A DNA stretch of 64,000 nt, taken from the NCBI RefSeq assembly GCF_001729485.1, contig NZ_CP017157.1:1860001-1924000 (forward strand), given 5' to 3'. A model generated the notes under the pieces. It was not told the DNA's origin. It ran no database searches and was given only the letters and a program-made list of their open reading frames with translations. The stretch is from Streptomyces lydicus. Lineage in GTDB: Bacteria > Actinomycetota > Actinomycetes > Streptomycetales > Streptomycetaceae. Position 1 is the stretch's first letter. Every line of letters begins with the position of its first letter. The position numbers were made by a program, and so were the translations under genes. Below, piece after piece: positions 27,484 to 36,421 of the stretch.

Positions 27484-30400
27484 TCAGGTGACCTTCCAGC
27501 GGCGGAACTCGGCCGTACCGCGGTCCCCGGCACCCGAGTTGGCGGCCGACTGGTGCAGCCCGGCGTCCTGGCGGACGGCGGCTCCCGGGACGCTCACGGT
27601 GCCGACCTCCCGCCAGCTGTCACCGCCGTCGGTGGAGCAGGCCCCCGTGTACGTACCGCCGTCCGGGCCACGCGTCAGACGCAGCAGAACGGGCGCGGTG
27701 CCGCCGGTGAGCCGCCGGTAGGTGTCCAGCGTGCCGTCACCGTTGGCGTCGTACGACAGCACGACGCCGTTGGCGGGGGTCACCGAGAGGTTGAGGAAGC
27801 CGAGGGCGTCCGGTCCGCCCCCGCCGGCGAGGCGGTTGCGGACGACGATGCCGGCCCGGGCCCAGGGGCCGGTGGCGTCCTGCCGGGTCACCTCGACCGT
27901 CACCGAGCCGCCGGCGGCCAGCGCGCCCGGCCGGTACACCGCCCCGAACTCCGCGGTGGCCTTCCACAGGTCGGCGCCCGCGCCGTTGATCGCGAACCGG
28001 TCGTCCAGCTGCCCGAACACCGCCGCGTTCGTCGTCACCGACTCCAGGCCCGGCGCCAGCGGCCCGGCCACGAAGAGCGTGCCGGAGCGGGCGGCCCGCA
28101 CCGGTTTCTCCCCCCTCGGCCCGTAGTCCACGGTGAGGTCGTACGGCAGCGGCCGCAGCGGTACGTCCAGCGGGCCGGGCGGCGCGGTGACCCGCCAGCG
28201 GGCCTCGCCGGTGCCGCCGGGCGGGACGGACGGCAGGGACACCGGGCCGACGGCGGTGGCGTCCACGCCGCGCAGCGCGAAGTCGACCCGGCCCGTCGCA
28301 CGCAGCCCGTTGACGTTCCGCAGCGCCGCGACGACGGTGGCCCGGCCGCCCGGCGGCAGCCCGGCCGGGGTGGCGGTGACCGTCACCGTGCCCTGGTAGG
28401 GAGCCGCGGCGAGAACGTCGTGCACCCGCTGCGCCGTGCGGTGCGCCTCGGCGGTGGGCCGCAGCGGATAGTCGTCGCGCGCACGGGTCCAGGTCTCCTC
28501 CCTGGCGTACCAGTCGAAGGCCCGGGGCGGCCGGTCCGCCGCCAGCGCGTCCGCCAGCTCGTCCAGATACGCCTGCCACTGCGGGAGGTGCACGTCGCCG
28601 ATCAGGCCGTGCCAGTCGCGGTTGGCGTAGTTGGCGAGCGCGCCGCCGTCGGCGGTGGGCCGGTCGGCCCAGGTGGTGACCAGCGCCCGGGCGCTGTGCT
28701 CCAGCTGCGCCGCCTCCCCGGGCCCGGACGCCATCGCCCTGGCGTCGGCCAGCCACGGCCCGAGCAGGAACTGCCGGTGCGCCCCGGTGACCTCCTCGCT
28801 CAGCCGCATCAGCCGCAGCCACAGCGCGGACAGCGCACCGAAGGCGGCCCGGTCCTTGCGCCGGTAGGCGTCCTGCAGCTGCCCGATCAGCTGCCAGGAA
28901 CGGTTCGCCAGCGCCTGCCGCGCGGCGTCGGTCAGGTCGTGCCGGTAGGCGTCGCTGCCGCGCAGCGCCGGCCGGACGGCGAGCAGCGCGGCGAACGCGG
29001 TGTCGAAGGCGGCCGGGTCGAACGCCGGGGTGTGGGTGGCGTAGACGGTGCCCGACCGGGCCGCCAGGTCGGGCCGGGCGGCGAACACCGAGTCGTGCGG
29101 CCGGCCGTCCTTGCTGGCGATCTCGTACGCACTCGTGCGGAGCGCGGCGAAAGCGTCCCGGGCCCGCCCGTCGCGGCCGCCGTACCGCAGCTCGGCGTAC
29201 CCGTCGAACCACGCGGCGCGGTCCACCGGGCGCTCCCGCCAGGCCAGTTCGCTGAACAGCTCGAAGGCCGCCGGATCGCGTTCGGCGGCCTCCGGCAGGT
29301 ACGCGGTGCCGACGAGCCGGCTGCCCGGCTTGTCACGCCAGGCCGTGAAGCGCTCGGCCCAGACATGCGTCTTCGCGCCGATCGTGGTGCGCCCGCCGAA
29401 GTTGGGGATCGACCCGAAGGCATACGGCACCCCGCCCCAGTCCCGCTCCCGGTCGGTCACCGCGTCCAGGTCGCTGAGCCCGTCCACGATCAGCATCCGG
29501 TCGTGGTCGACGGCGTCCAGCAGATCGCGCCGCGGATTGTTCTGCCAGCCCAGGATCACCCAGGTGGCGCCCGGCCGGGCGGTGCGCAGCGCCCGCTCCA
29601 CCGCCCGCGCGGCCTCCGGCACCGGAACGTCCCCCGGATCGCCGCCCTCGTGCAGCAGATCCATCTTGAAGTGCTGTGCAGGGCCCAGGAGTTGCTCCTG
29701 ATGGCGGTAGAAGGCGGCGGCGACCCGGCCGAAGACCTCCGTCCGCGGATCGAGCCAGTCCGGACGCCTCAGCTCCGACCAGGTGCCCTGCGGAACGGTC
29801 CGGGCCCCGGGATTCCGGGCGGCGAATCCGTCCGGGACGGTGCCGAAGTAGCCGGGCAGCACCGGACGCATCCCCAGCGCCCGCAGCCGGTCACAGATCC
29901 TCCGCCCCAACTCGACGCGCCGGCCGAGCAGTTCGGTACTCACCGGCCCGCCGTAGCCGCTCATGTTCTGGAGCAGCCACCACGGCTGGTGCGACGGCGC
30001 CGGGAGCCAGCCGCGGGCCTCGGCGTCGGAGTACCCGAAACCGGTCAGCAGCCGGTGGTAGACGGCCTCGGCACCCGGGGTGACCAGCACCTCGTTCACC
30101 CCGTGCAGCGCCAGTACGTCGATCAGCCGCTCCCAGCGCGGCCAGTTCGCGTACGGGGCGGTGTAGCCGTCGTGGGTGTCGTTGAGGGCGAAGCGGTGCG
30201 GCAGCGGGGTGGCGCGCTCGACGGGCGCGTCCGGCGCGGGCAGCCGCGCGGGCAGCCGGAGCTGCTCCCCGGCCCAGGAAAGATGCGCCCGACAGGTGTA
30301 CTTCAGGTACCAGTTGACGCCGGTCAGCAGCACCGCCGGGGTGGTCCCGGCCACGGTGATCCGCCCCTCCGCCCCCGAGACCCGGAAGCGGTCGGCACCA

Positions 30401-30609
30401 CCCTCCCCGGCCAGCGGCACCAGCACGAACTGCCCGGCGTGCCCCGGCAGCAGCCGCTCCAGGGCCGCCCGCGCCGGCGCGGTGTCCCACGCCCCGGCCT
30501 CCGCCCGGCCCGCGGCGTACGCGCTCCTGCCGAACACCGACCCCGCACGCATCGCACCCGCGATCGCCCCTGCTGTTCCCAACAACGCCCGTCGCGACGG
30601 TAGGCCCAT
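27484..30609 (-). CDS. Secreted GH89 alpha-N-acetylglucosaminidase
   Basis: A 1041-residue exported enzyme. The N-terminus SRRALLGTAGAIAGAM is a twin-arginine signal. The body is GH89-like: HRFALNDTHDGYTAPYANWPRWERLIDVLALHGVN, PSHQPWWLLQNMSGYGGPVS, KMDLLHEGGDPGDV and GWQNNPRRDLLDAVDH. The last ~300 residues add a NEW3-like module (GLPPGGRATVVAALRN) and a lectin-like module. It should remove terminal alpha-GlcNAc from glycans. The ATG at 30609 is chosen because the open frame continues to 30744 only through repeat copy C, which would put 45 unrelated residues ahead of the signal peptide. Confidence 0.88.
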   Translation of the reverse strand: MGLPSRRALLGTAGAIAGAMRAGSVFGRSAYAAGRAEAGAWDTAPARAALERLLPGHAGQFVLVPLAGEGGADRFRVSGAEGRITVAGTTPAVLLTGVNWYLKYTCRAHLSWAGEQLRLPARLPAPDAPVERATPLPHRFALNDTHDGYTAPYANWPRWERLIDVLALHGVNEVLVTPGAEAVYHRLLTGFGYSDAEARGWLPAPSHQPWWLLQNMSGYGGPVSTELLGRRVELGRRICDRLRALGMRPVLPGYFGTVPDGFAARNPGARTVPQGTWSELRRPDWLDPRTEVFGRVAAAFYRHQEQLLGPAQHFKMDLLHEGGDPGDVPVPEAARAVERALRTARPGATWVILGWQNNPRRDLLDAVDHDRMLIVDGLSDLDAVTDRERDWGGVPYAFGSIPNFGGRTTIGAKTHVWAERFTAWRDKPGSRLVGTAYLPEAAERDPAAFELFSELAWRERPVDRAAWFDGYAELRYGGRDGRARDAFAALRTSAYEIASKDGRPHDSVFAARPDLAARSGTVYATHTPAFDPAAFDTAFAALLAVRPALRGSDAYRHDLTDAARQALANRSWQLIGQLQDAYRRKDRAAFGALSALWLRLMRLSEEVTGAHRQFLLGPWLADARAMASGPGEAAQLEHSARALVTTWADRPTADGGALANYANRDWHGLIGDVHLPQWQAYLDELADALAADRPPRAFDWYAREETWTRARDDYPLRPTAEAHRTAQRVHDVLAAAPYQGTVTVTATPAGLPPGGRATVVAALRNVNGLRATGRVDFALRGVDATAVGPVSLPSVPPGGTGEARWRVTAPPGPLDVPLRPLPYDLTVDYGPRGEKPVRAARSGTLFVAGPLAPGLESVTTNAAVFGQLDDRFAINGAGADLWKATAEFGAVYRPGALAAGGSVTVEVTRQDATGPWARAGIVVRNRLAGGGGPDALGFLNLSVTPANGVVLSYDANGDGTLDTYRRLTGGTAPVLLRLTRGPDGGTYTGACSTDGGDSWREVGTVSVPGAAVRQDAGLHQSAANSGAGDRGTAEFRRWKVT

Positions 30610-30618
30610 GGGGCCCAG

Positions 30619-30895
30619 CTTCCCACGTTGTCGGCTTCCCCGCCGCGGTGGTTTCTCGCCGTTGCGCTGCGCTGGCGGCCCCGCACGTTGTTGGCTTTCC
30701 CGCCGTGGTGGTTTCTCGCCGTTGCGCTTTGCGGCGCCCCGCACGTTGTTTTCCGTCCCGCCGCGGCGGTTGTTCGCCGTTGCGCCTGCGGCGGGCCGGG
30801 TTGTTGTCGGGTGCGGTGCCGGCCCTCCGGACTTCGTCCTGCGGTCCGTCCCCTCCCGTGGGAGGGAATGTTGAAGGCCGGTGGGGGCGAGCGTG
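30619..30895 (-). repeat. Dispersed repeat, copy C (three ~59 bp units), inverted
   Basis: Reverse-complement version of copies A and B. Three tandem units start with CACGTTGT at about 30624, 30684 and 30742 (periods 60 and 58). The head segment (CCGGACTTCGTCCTGCGG near 30827) and the half-hairpin 30876-30895 follow. It begins about ten bases upstream of the GH89 start and meets copy B head to head, giving a ~490 bp near-palindrome in a divergent promoter region. Confidence 0.85.
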
Positions 30896-30901
30896 CATGA
30901 T

Positions 30902-31112
30902 CACGCCCGCCCCCACCGGTCTTTGTCCACCCACTCACGGGAGGGGACGCGCCGCAGGACGAAGTCCGGAGGAGCGGCACCGCACCCGACCACCCACGCC
31001 CGCCGCAGGCGCCACGGCGAGCAGCAGGCACGGCGGGAAAGCCGACAACGTGCGGCGGCGCCGCAAAGCGCAACGGCGAGCAACAACCACGGCGGGAAAG
31101 CCGACAACGTGG
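30902..31112 (+). repeat. Dispersed repeat, copy B (two ~59 bp units)
   Basis: Nearly identical to copy A at 1346-1557, including head, mini-hairpin and two tandem units. Its outer head bases pair with the end of copy C around a CATGAT loop. The match to copy A stops at the GTGGGAAG end. The remaining 143 bases before olsB hold its promoter region, in which I see no firm signal. Confidence 0.87.
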
Positions 31113-31255
31113 GAAGCACAGAATTCCGCGGAGGATTACCCGGGCGCCCCCTCCACTTCACGCGGTCGGCCGGGGCGCCCGGGAACAGTCTGGCGCGTAG
31201 AGAAGGGCCAGGTCAGCCCCCGGCAGTCCCTCCCCACTCCCCATGGAGCGCTCCC

Positions 31256-32026
31256 ATGAGCATGGCAACGACCGCGTCCGTCCCCGTCCCCGCTCCCACC
31301 GCCGCAGCCGACTCCGGCTACACCGCGCGGATCGCCGACACCGTCGAGCAGATCCGGGCCGCCCAGCGTCTGCGTCACCAGGTCTTCGCCGGTGAGATGG
31401 GCGCGACCCTGCACACCCCGCTGGCCGGCCACGACATCGACGCCGTCGACGCGCTCGCCGACCACCTCGTCGTCACCCGGACCGCGACCGGCGAGGTCGT
31501 CGGCACCTACCGGCTGCTGCCGCCCGGCCGCAGCTCCCGGCTCTACTCCGACGGCGAGTTCGACCTCGGGGCGCTGGCGCCGCTGCGGCCCTCGCTCATC
31601 GAGGCCGGCCGGTCCTGCGTCCACCCCGACCACCGCGGCGGCGCGGTGATGACGCAGATGTGGGCCGCGCTGGCCCGTTACACGCTGCTCTCCGGCCACC
31701 GCTATCTGGCCGGCTGCGCCTCCGTGCCGCTCGCCGACGGGGGGACCGCCGCCGCCCACGCCTGGGCGCTGGGCCGCACCCGCTACGCCGCCCCGGCCGA
31801 GCTCCGGGTCACCCCGCACCGCCCCTGGCGGGCCACCGTCCCCGCGCCCGAGCGGCCCAGCGCAGCCCAGCTGCCGCCGCTGCTGCGCGGCTACCTGCGG
31901 ATCGGCGCGGTCATCTGCGGCGCGCCCGCCCACGACCCCGAGTTCGACGTCGCCGACTTCTTCGTCGTCCTGGACATGGAACGGCTCGGCGACCGCTACC
32001 GGCGCTATTTCCTGGGGGAGCGGTGA
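31256..32026 (+). CDS. OlsB-like N-acyltransferase (ornithine lipid synthesis)
   Basis: A 256-residue GNAT-fold acyltransferase of the hemolysin/OlsB type: QIRAAQRLRHQVFAGEMGA near residue 30, VVGTYRLLPPG, and LIEAGRSCVHPDHRGGAVMTQMWAALARY. OlsB attaches a 3-hydroxyacyl chain from ACP to the ornithine amino group. The ATG at 31256 has GGAG seven bases upstream. The next overlapping gene is an OlsA-like acyltransferase, completing the two-step pathway to phosphorus-free ornithine lipid. Confidence 0.82.
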   Translation: MSMATTASVPVPAPTAAADSGYTARIADTVEQIRAAQRLRHQVFAGEMGATLHTPLAGHDIDAVDALADHLVVTRTATGEVVGTYRLLPPGRSSRLYSDGEFDLGALAPLRPSLIEAGRSCVHPDHRGGAVMTQMWAALARYTLLSGHRYLAGCASVPLADGGTAAAHAWALGRTRYAAPAELRVTPHRPWRATVPAPERPSAAQLPPLLRGYLRIGAVICGAPAHDPEFDVADFFVVLDMERLGDRYRRYFLGER

Positions 32027-32889
32027 ACGGCCCCTGGGACGTCCGGTCCGACTGCACCCCGGGCTGCGCCGCGCACGCCCTGCCGCCCCTGCCGGCGACC
32101 GGCGTCGTCCGGCGCTCCGCCGGGTTCGCGCACCGGGTGCGCCGCGCGTTGACGGACGGCGCGCGGATGGCCGAGCCGCCGCGGCTGCGGGCCCACGCCG
32201 GCGCGCTGCTCGACGCGCTGGGCATCAGCCTCGACGGCCCCCCGCCCGGGACCGGTGCGCTCACCTGCCCGGACGGCGGGCCCGGCACGCTGCTGGTGGT
32301 CAACCACATCTCCTGGCTCGACATCCCGGCCCTGCTCGCCGTGGAACCGGTCACCCTGCTCGCCAAGCGCGAGGTGGGCGGCTGGCCGGTGGTCGGCGGG
32401 CTGGCCCGCAGAGCCGGTACGCACTTCATCGACCGTACGGATCCGAGGAAACTGCCGCATATCGTCCGGGAGTTGGCCGACCTGCTGGCGTCCGGGCGCT
32501 CGGTGGCGGTCTTCCCGCAGGCCACCACCTGGTGCACCGCCGACCGGGGCGCCTTCCGCCGGGCCACCTTCCAGGCCGCCCTCGACGCGGGCGCGCCGGT
32601 GCGGCCGGTGACCGTCACGTACACCCAGCAGGGCCTGCCCAGCACGGTGGCGGCCTTCTGCGGCGAGGACACCTTCCTCGCCTCGCTGCGCCGGGTGCTG
32701 GCGGCCCGCGCGCTGACCGTACGGGTCACCGCGCATCCGGCGCTGACCACCGCGGGGCGGGACCCGGGCCTGGACCGGCGGGAGCTGGCGGCGCTGGCGG
32801 CCCGGGCGGTGCTGGGCGGCCGGCCGTCGACGAGCGTGCCGCCGCGCCCGGTGGCGGCACCCGTACGGGATGCGCCGGCCCATGTTTGA
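32023..32889 (+). CDS. OlsA/PlsC-like lysophospholipid acyltransferase
   Basis: A 288-residue acyltransferase with the NHxxxxD motif (VVNHISWLDIPALL near residue 100), and AKREVGGWPVVGGLARRAGTHFIDRTD and VAVFPQATTW as the other acyltransferase blocks. The third block is usually FPEGT; here it is FPQAT, an unusual replacement. GTG overlaps the olsB stop. In the ornithine-lipid pathway this enzyme would esterify lyso-ornithine lipid; a glycerolipid role is the alternative. Confidence 0.83.
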   Translation: MNGPWDVRSDCTPGCAAHALPPLPATGVVRRSAGFAHRVRRALTDGARMAEPPRLRAHAGALLDALGISLDGPPPGTGALTCPDGGPGTLLVVNHISWLDIPALLAVEPVTLLAKREVGGWPVVGGLARRAGTHFIDRTDPRKLPHIVRELADLLASGRSVAVFPQATTWCTADRGAFRRATFQAALDAGAPVRPVTVTYTQQGLPSTVAAFCGEDTFLASLRRVLAARALTVRVTAHPALTTAGRDPGLDRRELAALAARAVLGGRPSTSVPPRPVAAPVRDAPAHV

Positions 32890-33517
32890 CGAGCTGGACC
32901 AGCTCGCCGGCCCGCTGCAAGGACTGCTCGGCTCGCCCTGGTTGTGGCTCGTGGTGCTGCTGGTGTCCGGCCTCGACGCGCTGCTGCCGTTCATGCCGAG
33001 CGAGACCACCGTCCTGCTGGTCGCCGTGCTCATCGGCCCCGACCTGCCGCTGCTCGCCCTGCTGGCGGGCGTCGCGGCGGCCGGGGCGCTGGCCGGCGAC
33101 TGCCTGGGCTACACCGTGGGCCGGTACGCGGGCCCGCGAGCGACCGCCCGGCTGCTGCGCGGTGCACGCGGCCGGGCCCGGTACCTCAGGGCCCGCGCCG
33201 CGGTCGAGCGGCACGCCGCGCTGCTCGTCATCGCCGGCCGCTTCGTGCCGGGTGGCCGGGTGGTCTCCGCGCTGTCCACCGGGAGCGTCCGTTTCCCGCT
33301 GCGCCGCTTCGTCCTGCTGGACGCGGTGGGCGCGGGGCTGTGGGCGCTGTGCAGTACGGCCCTCGGCGGCCTGGGCGGCGCGGCGCTCACCGATTCCCCG
33401 GCGGCGGGGACCCTGCTGGCCTCCGGCATGGGGCTGGTGGTGGCGTGCGGGGTGGGCTGGCTGTACCGGCGGGCCCCGGGCGCCCTCCCGCTCCGGGAGG
33501 AACGGGAGGGCGTCTGA
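32870..33517 (+). CDS. DedA-family membrane protein
   Basis: A 215-residue VTT/DedA protein with about five membrane segments and the motifs LPFMPSETTVLLVAVLIG and GRFVPGGRVVSALSTGSVRFPLRRF. DedA proteins act as lipid carrier flippases and support membrane homeostasis. It overlaps the acyltransferase gene by 20 bases if the first ATG is used, or 8 with the ATG at 32882, so it belongs to the lipid operon. Confidence 0.88.
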   Translation: MRRPMFDELDQLAGPLQGLLGSPWLWLVVLLVSGLDALLPFMPSETTVLLVAVLIGPDLPLLALLAGVAAAGALAGDCLGYTVGRYAGPRATARLLRGARGRARYLRARAAVERHAALLVIAGRFVPGGRVVSALSTGSVRFPLRRFVLLDAVGAGLWALCSTALGGLGGAALTDSPAAGTLLASGMGLVVACGVGWLYRRAPGALPLREEREGV

Positions 33518-33530
33518 GGGGCGTCCGGTC

Positions 33531-34154
33531 TCAGGCGCTCGGCACGTACTTGTAGCCGACCCGGCGCACCGTCACGATCGACGCGCGGTGCTCCACGCCC
33601 AACTTGCGGCGCAGCCGGGCGACATGGACGTCGACGGTGCGGCCGTCGCCGACGTGCCCGTAGCCCCACACCGTGGTCACGAGCTGGTCGCGGGTGTGCA
33701 CCCGGTGCGGATGCGCGACCAGGTGCGCCAGCAGCTCGAACTCCAGGTACGTCAGGTCGAGCGGCCGGTCCAGGACCCGTGCGGTGCGCTGCTCGGGGTC
33801 GATCCGGACGATCGCGTCGCCGGTCGGTGCGGGCACCGACGGCTCGGCGGCCGGCCGCGGGACCGCGGCCTGCTCGGCGGGCACCAGGACGAAGTAGCCG
33901 ACCATCGGCGGCCGGCCGGGCAGCGCGGGCAGGCTGTGCTGGGGCGCCGGGATCCAGGTCGCGCCGGATTCCAGCAGGTCGGCGATCGGTGGGGCCCCGT
34001 GGTGTGCGGCGCCGCCGCCCGGCTCGGCGCCGGGGGCGAGCGGGGCCTCGTCGGGCGCCACGGCACGCAGCCGGTGCCGGTGCGGGGGTGGGGTGGTGAG
34101 GGGGGAAACGGGAGCCGTCGCGGAACCGGCAGCGAGGGTACGGACGTTCGTCAT
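33531..34154 (-). CDS. OmpR/PhoB-type winged-helix regulator lacking a receiver domain
   Basis: A 207-residue protein. The C-terminal half is an OmpR/PhoB DNA-binding domain (LDLTYLEFELLAHLVAHPHRVHTRDQLVTTVWGYGHVGDGRTVDVHVARLRRKLG, ending VRRVGYKYVP). The N-terminal ~100 residues are proline/alanine-rich and show no receiver fold, so phosphorylation control is unlikely. It converges on dedA with 13 bases between. It is a candidate regulator of the adjacent ols-type operon, by position only. Confidence 0.85.
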   Translation of the reverse strand: MTNVRTLAAGSATAPVSPLTTPPPHRHRLRAVAPDEAPLAPGAEPGGGAAHHGAPPIADLLESGATWIPAPQHSLPALPGRPPMVGYFVLVPAEQAAVPRPAAEPSVPAPTGDAIVRIDPEQRTARVLDRPLDLTYLEFELLAHLVAHPHRVHTRDQLVTTVWGYGHVGDGRTVDVHVARLRRKLGVEHRASIVTVRRVGYKYVPSA

Positions 34155-34260
34155 GGGGAGTCAGCTCTTTCGCGCAGAGGGGCGTCGGGGGACGTCGTGC
34201 GCGCGGGCAGGGCTGGGGACGCCGGTCAGCGGCGTCGGAGGGGGAGGTGCGGGCCCGCGC

Positions 34261-34365
34261 TCAGTGCGCGCGGCAACACAGACGGTCGAACGCGTGCGCC
34301 TGCCGGGACGGCCAGAAAGGCTCCAGGTCGCTGCGACCTGTCGCGGTGTCGGTGAGGCTGGCCAT
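34261..34365 (-). CDS. 34-residue small ORF ending in a CCRAH tail
   Basis: ATG at 34365 to a TGA at 34261-34263, product beginning MASLTDTATGRSDLEPFWPS and ending FDRLCCRAH. It sits 106 bases upstream of the winged-helix regulator on the same strand, in a 404-base gap otherwise without genes. No good Shine-Dalgarno sequence is visible. It is either a regulatory leader, a small modified-peptide precursor, or chance. The distinctive aromatic and double-cysteine tail makes chance less attractive. Confidence 0.4.
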   Translation of the reverse strand: MASLTDTATGRSDLEPFWPSRQAHAFDRLCCRAH

Positions 34366-34558
34366 GGCCCTATTGAACCAGACAGTCGGTGTTCTGTCCC
34401 TCGTGCGGGTGGCGGTGTGACGTGATTCGGCCCTCCACGGCCCGGGCGGGCGGCGGGACAAGGGGTGATCGGCCTCCGACTCGGCGTGCGCACACCGGAG
34501 TTGGGGTGCGGGGCCGGGCGTCCAAGGGGTGGACGGTGGCCGGAACCGTGCGGTGCGA

Positions 34559-35221
34559 TCAGCCTGTTCCCCGCGTCGCCTCGCCGGCCGCCCGCCCGCT
34601 GACCGCTGCCCCGTGCGGCGCGCGCGTCCCGCGTATCCCGCGGCCCGTGGCCATCCCGAGCGCGAGCGCCGCCAGATGGCCGGCGTCGGTGAAGGTCCGC
34701 CCGCGGCGCAGCACCGGATACGTCCCCAGGGCCAGCAGCCCGGCCGTCGCGGCGGCCCGCGCGCCGCGGTGCGGGAGCGTCACGGCGAGGGCGCCGAGCG
34801 TGGCGTGGAAGCCGTAGCTGGCCCCGACGTCGACGGCCCGGGCGGTGGCGTCCGGCGGGGCCGTGCGCACCCGGCCGCGCAGGCCCGCGTACACCAGCAG
34901 GCTGGCTCCGGTGTGGCCGAACGCGAACACCCCGGCCGCACGGGGCGCGCCCCAACGCGCCTCGGCCGTGCCGAGCGCGGCGAGCAGCGCGGCGCCGTAC
35001 GGCAGCGTCAGCGGGCGCTCGACGAAGGCCGCGCTGGTGAGCAGGGTCGCCCACCGGCCGGCGCGCAGATTGGCGACGTTGGTGGAGTGCGCGCGCAGCA
35101 GTTCCGTGCGACGCCCGGCCGGCAGCCGCCCGGTGGCGTACGCGCCGAGCTGCACCGCGCCGACGTACAGCGGCGCGGCCCAGGGCAGCGGGGGAGTCCT
35201 CGGGTGGCGGTGCGGGGGCAT
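34559..35221 (-). CDS. Rhomboid-like membrane protein
   Basis: A 220-residue protein with about six membrane segments. LLRAHSTNVANLRAGRWATLLTSAAFVERP and DVGASYGFHATLGALAV match actinobacterial rhomboid-like proteins: the GASYGF motif stands where rhomboids keep the catalytic GxSx. The second catalytic histidine could be that in FTDAGHLAALALGM. Protease activity is not certain. It is a single gene, between the regulator region and glnII. Confidence 0.8.
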   Translation of the reverse strand: MPPHRHPRTPPLPWAAPLYVGAVQLGAYATGRLPAGRRTELLRAHSTNVANLRAGRWATLLTSAAFVERPLTLPYGAALLAALGTAEARWGAPRAAGVFAFGHTGASLLVYAGLRGRVRTAPPDATARAVDVGASYGFHATLGALAVTLPHRGARAAATAGLLALGTYPVLRRGRTFTDAGHLAALALGMATGRGIRGTRAPHGAAVSGRAAGEATRGTG

Positions 35222-35282
35222 GCCGCCCAGTGTGCCGGTCGCCGCGGCCGGCCGCCGCCGGCCCGGCCCGCGCAGGGCACGC

Positions 35283-35316
35283 GAACGGGGCCGGACCCTC
35301 CGGTCCGGCCCCGTTC
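35283..35316 (-). terminator. glnII terminator hairpin
   Basis: Perfect 15-base arms (35283-35297 and 35302-35316) with a four-base loop lie 14 bases after the glnII stop. One of the strongest hairpins in the window; no T-run. Confidence 0.75.
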
Positions 35317-35330
35317 AGGTGTTACCCGCC

Positions 35331-36353
35331 TCAGATCTGCTCGCGCCGCGCCAGCTCCGTGCAGCAGGTGTCCACGATCAGCCGGGTGACCACGTACGGG
35401 TCGACGTTGGCGTTCGGCCGGCGGTCCTCGATGTAGCCCTTCTTCTCGACCTCGACCTGCCAGGGGATGCGCACCGAGGCGCCGCGGTCGGAGGCGCCGT
35501 AGCTGTACTCGTCCCAGGGCGCGGTCTCGTGCGCACCGGTCAGCCGGTCCTCGATGCCGGTGCCGTACTGGCGGACGTGCTCCAGCGGCTTGCCGTCCTG
35601 GCCCAGCGCCTCGCAGGCGGTGATGATCGCGTCGTAGCCCTCACGCATGGCGCGGGTGGAGAAGTTGGTGTGCGCGCCCGCGCCGTTCCAGTCGCCCTTG
35701 GCCGGCTTGGCGTCCAGCGACGCGGTGACGCCGTACTCCTCGGCGACCCGGTGCAGCAGCCAGCGCGCCACCCACATGTGGTCGGAGACCTCCAGCGGCG
35801 CCAGCGCGCCCACCTGGAACTCCCACTGGCCGGGCATGACCTCGGCGTTGATGCCGGACAGGCCGAGGCCGGCCGCCAGGCACAGGTCGAGGTGCTTCTC
35901 GACGATCTCCCGGCCGAAGATCGCGTCGGCGCCCACGCCGCAGTAGTAGTCGCCCTGCGGGGCCGGGAAGCCGCCGCCCTCGGGGAAGCCGAGCGGACGC
36001 TCGCCCTTGAGGAAGGTGTACTCCTGCTCGATGCCGAAGATCGGCTCCTGGCCGGCGAACTTCTCCGCCACCGGGCGCAGCAGCGCACGGGTGTTGGAGG
36101 AGTGCGGGGTCAGGTCGGTGTTGAGCACCTCGCACAGCACCAGCAGGTGGTCGCCGCCGCGGATCGGGTCGGGGCAGCTGAAGACCGGTTCGAGGACGAG
36201 GTCCGAGGAGTGGCCTTCGGCCTGGTTGGTGCTGGACCCGTCGAAGCCCCAGCGCGGCAGCTTGCTCGCGTCCGTCAGGATCTTCGTCTTGGAGCGGAGC
36301 TGGGCGGTCGGCTGCGTGCCGTCGATCCAGATGTACTCGGCCTTGATGCTCAC
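35331..36353 (-). CDS. glnII: Type II glutamine synthetase
   Basis: A 340-residue eukaryote-like glutamine synthetase: AEYIWIDGTQPTAQLRSKTKIL, LPRWGFDGSSTNQAEG, GIEQEYTFL, GINAEVMPGQWEFQVG (active-site loop) and NGAGAHTNFST. It makes glutamine from glutamate, ammonia and ATP. The GTG at 36353 has AGAGGA just upstream and matches the family's usual length; the ATG 54 bases earlier would add a repetitive, unlikely N-terminus. A GlnR-like operator lies ~70 bases upstream. Confidence 0.95.
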   Translation of the reverse strand: MSIKAEYIWIDGTQPTAQLRSKTKILTDASKLPRWGFDGSSTNQAEGHSSDLVLEPVFSCPDPIRGGDHLLVLCEVLNTDLTPHSSNTRALLRPVAEKFAGQEPIFGIEQEYTFLKGERPLGFPEGGGFPAPQGDYYCGVGADAIFGREIVEKHLDLCLAAGLGLSGINAEVMPGQWEFQVGALAPLEVSDHMWVARWLLHRVAEEYGVTASLDAKPAKGDWNGAGAHTNFSTRAMREGYDAIITACEALGQDGKPLEHVRQYGTGIEDRLTGAHETAPWDEYSYGASDRGASVRIPWQVEVEKKGYIEDRRPNANVDPYVVTRLIVDTCCTELARREQI

Positions 36354-36421
36354 GGGGGTCCTCTTATACGGGTAGGTGCGGGTACGCGTGCGGGCGTACG
36401 TTCGCACTCTGGCAAGGGGCC

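Noticed and set aside
30610..30744. N-terminal extension of the GH89 gene to an ATG at 30744
   Set aside because: The extra 45 codons are encoded by repeat copy C and would precede a complete twin-arginine signal peptide that starts at 30609.
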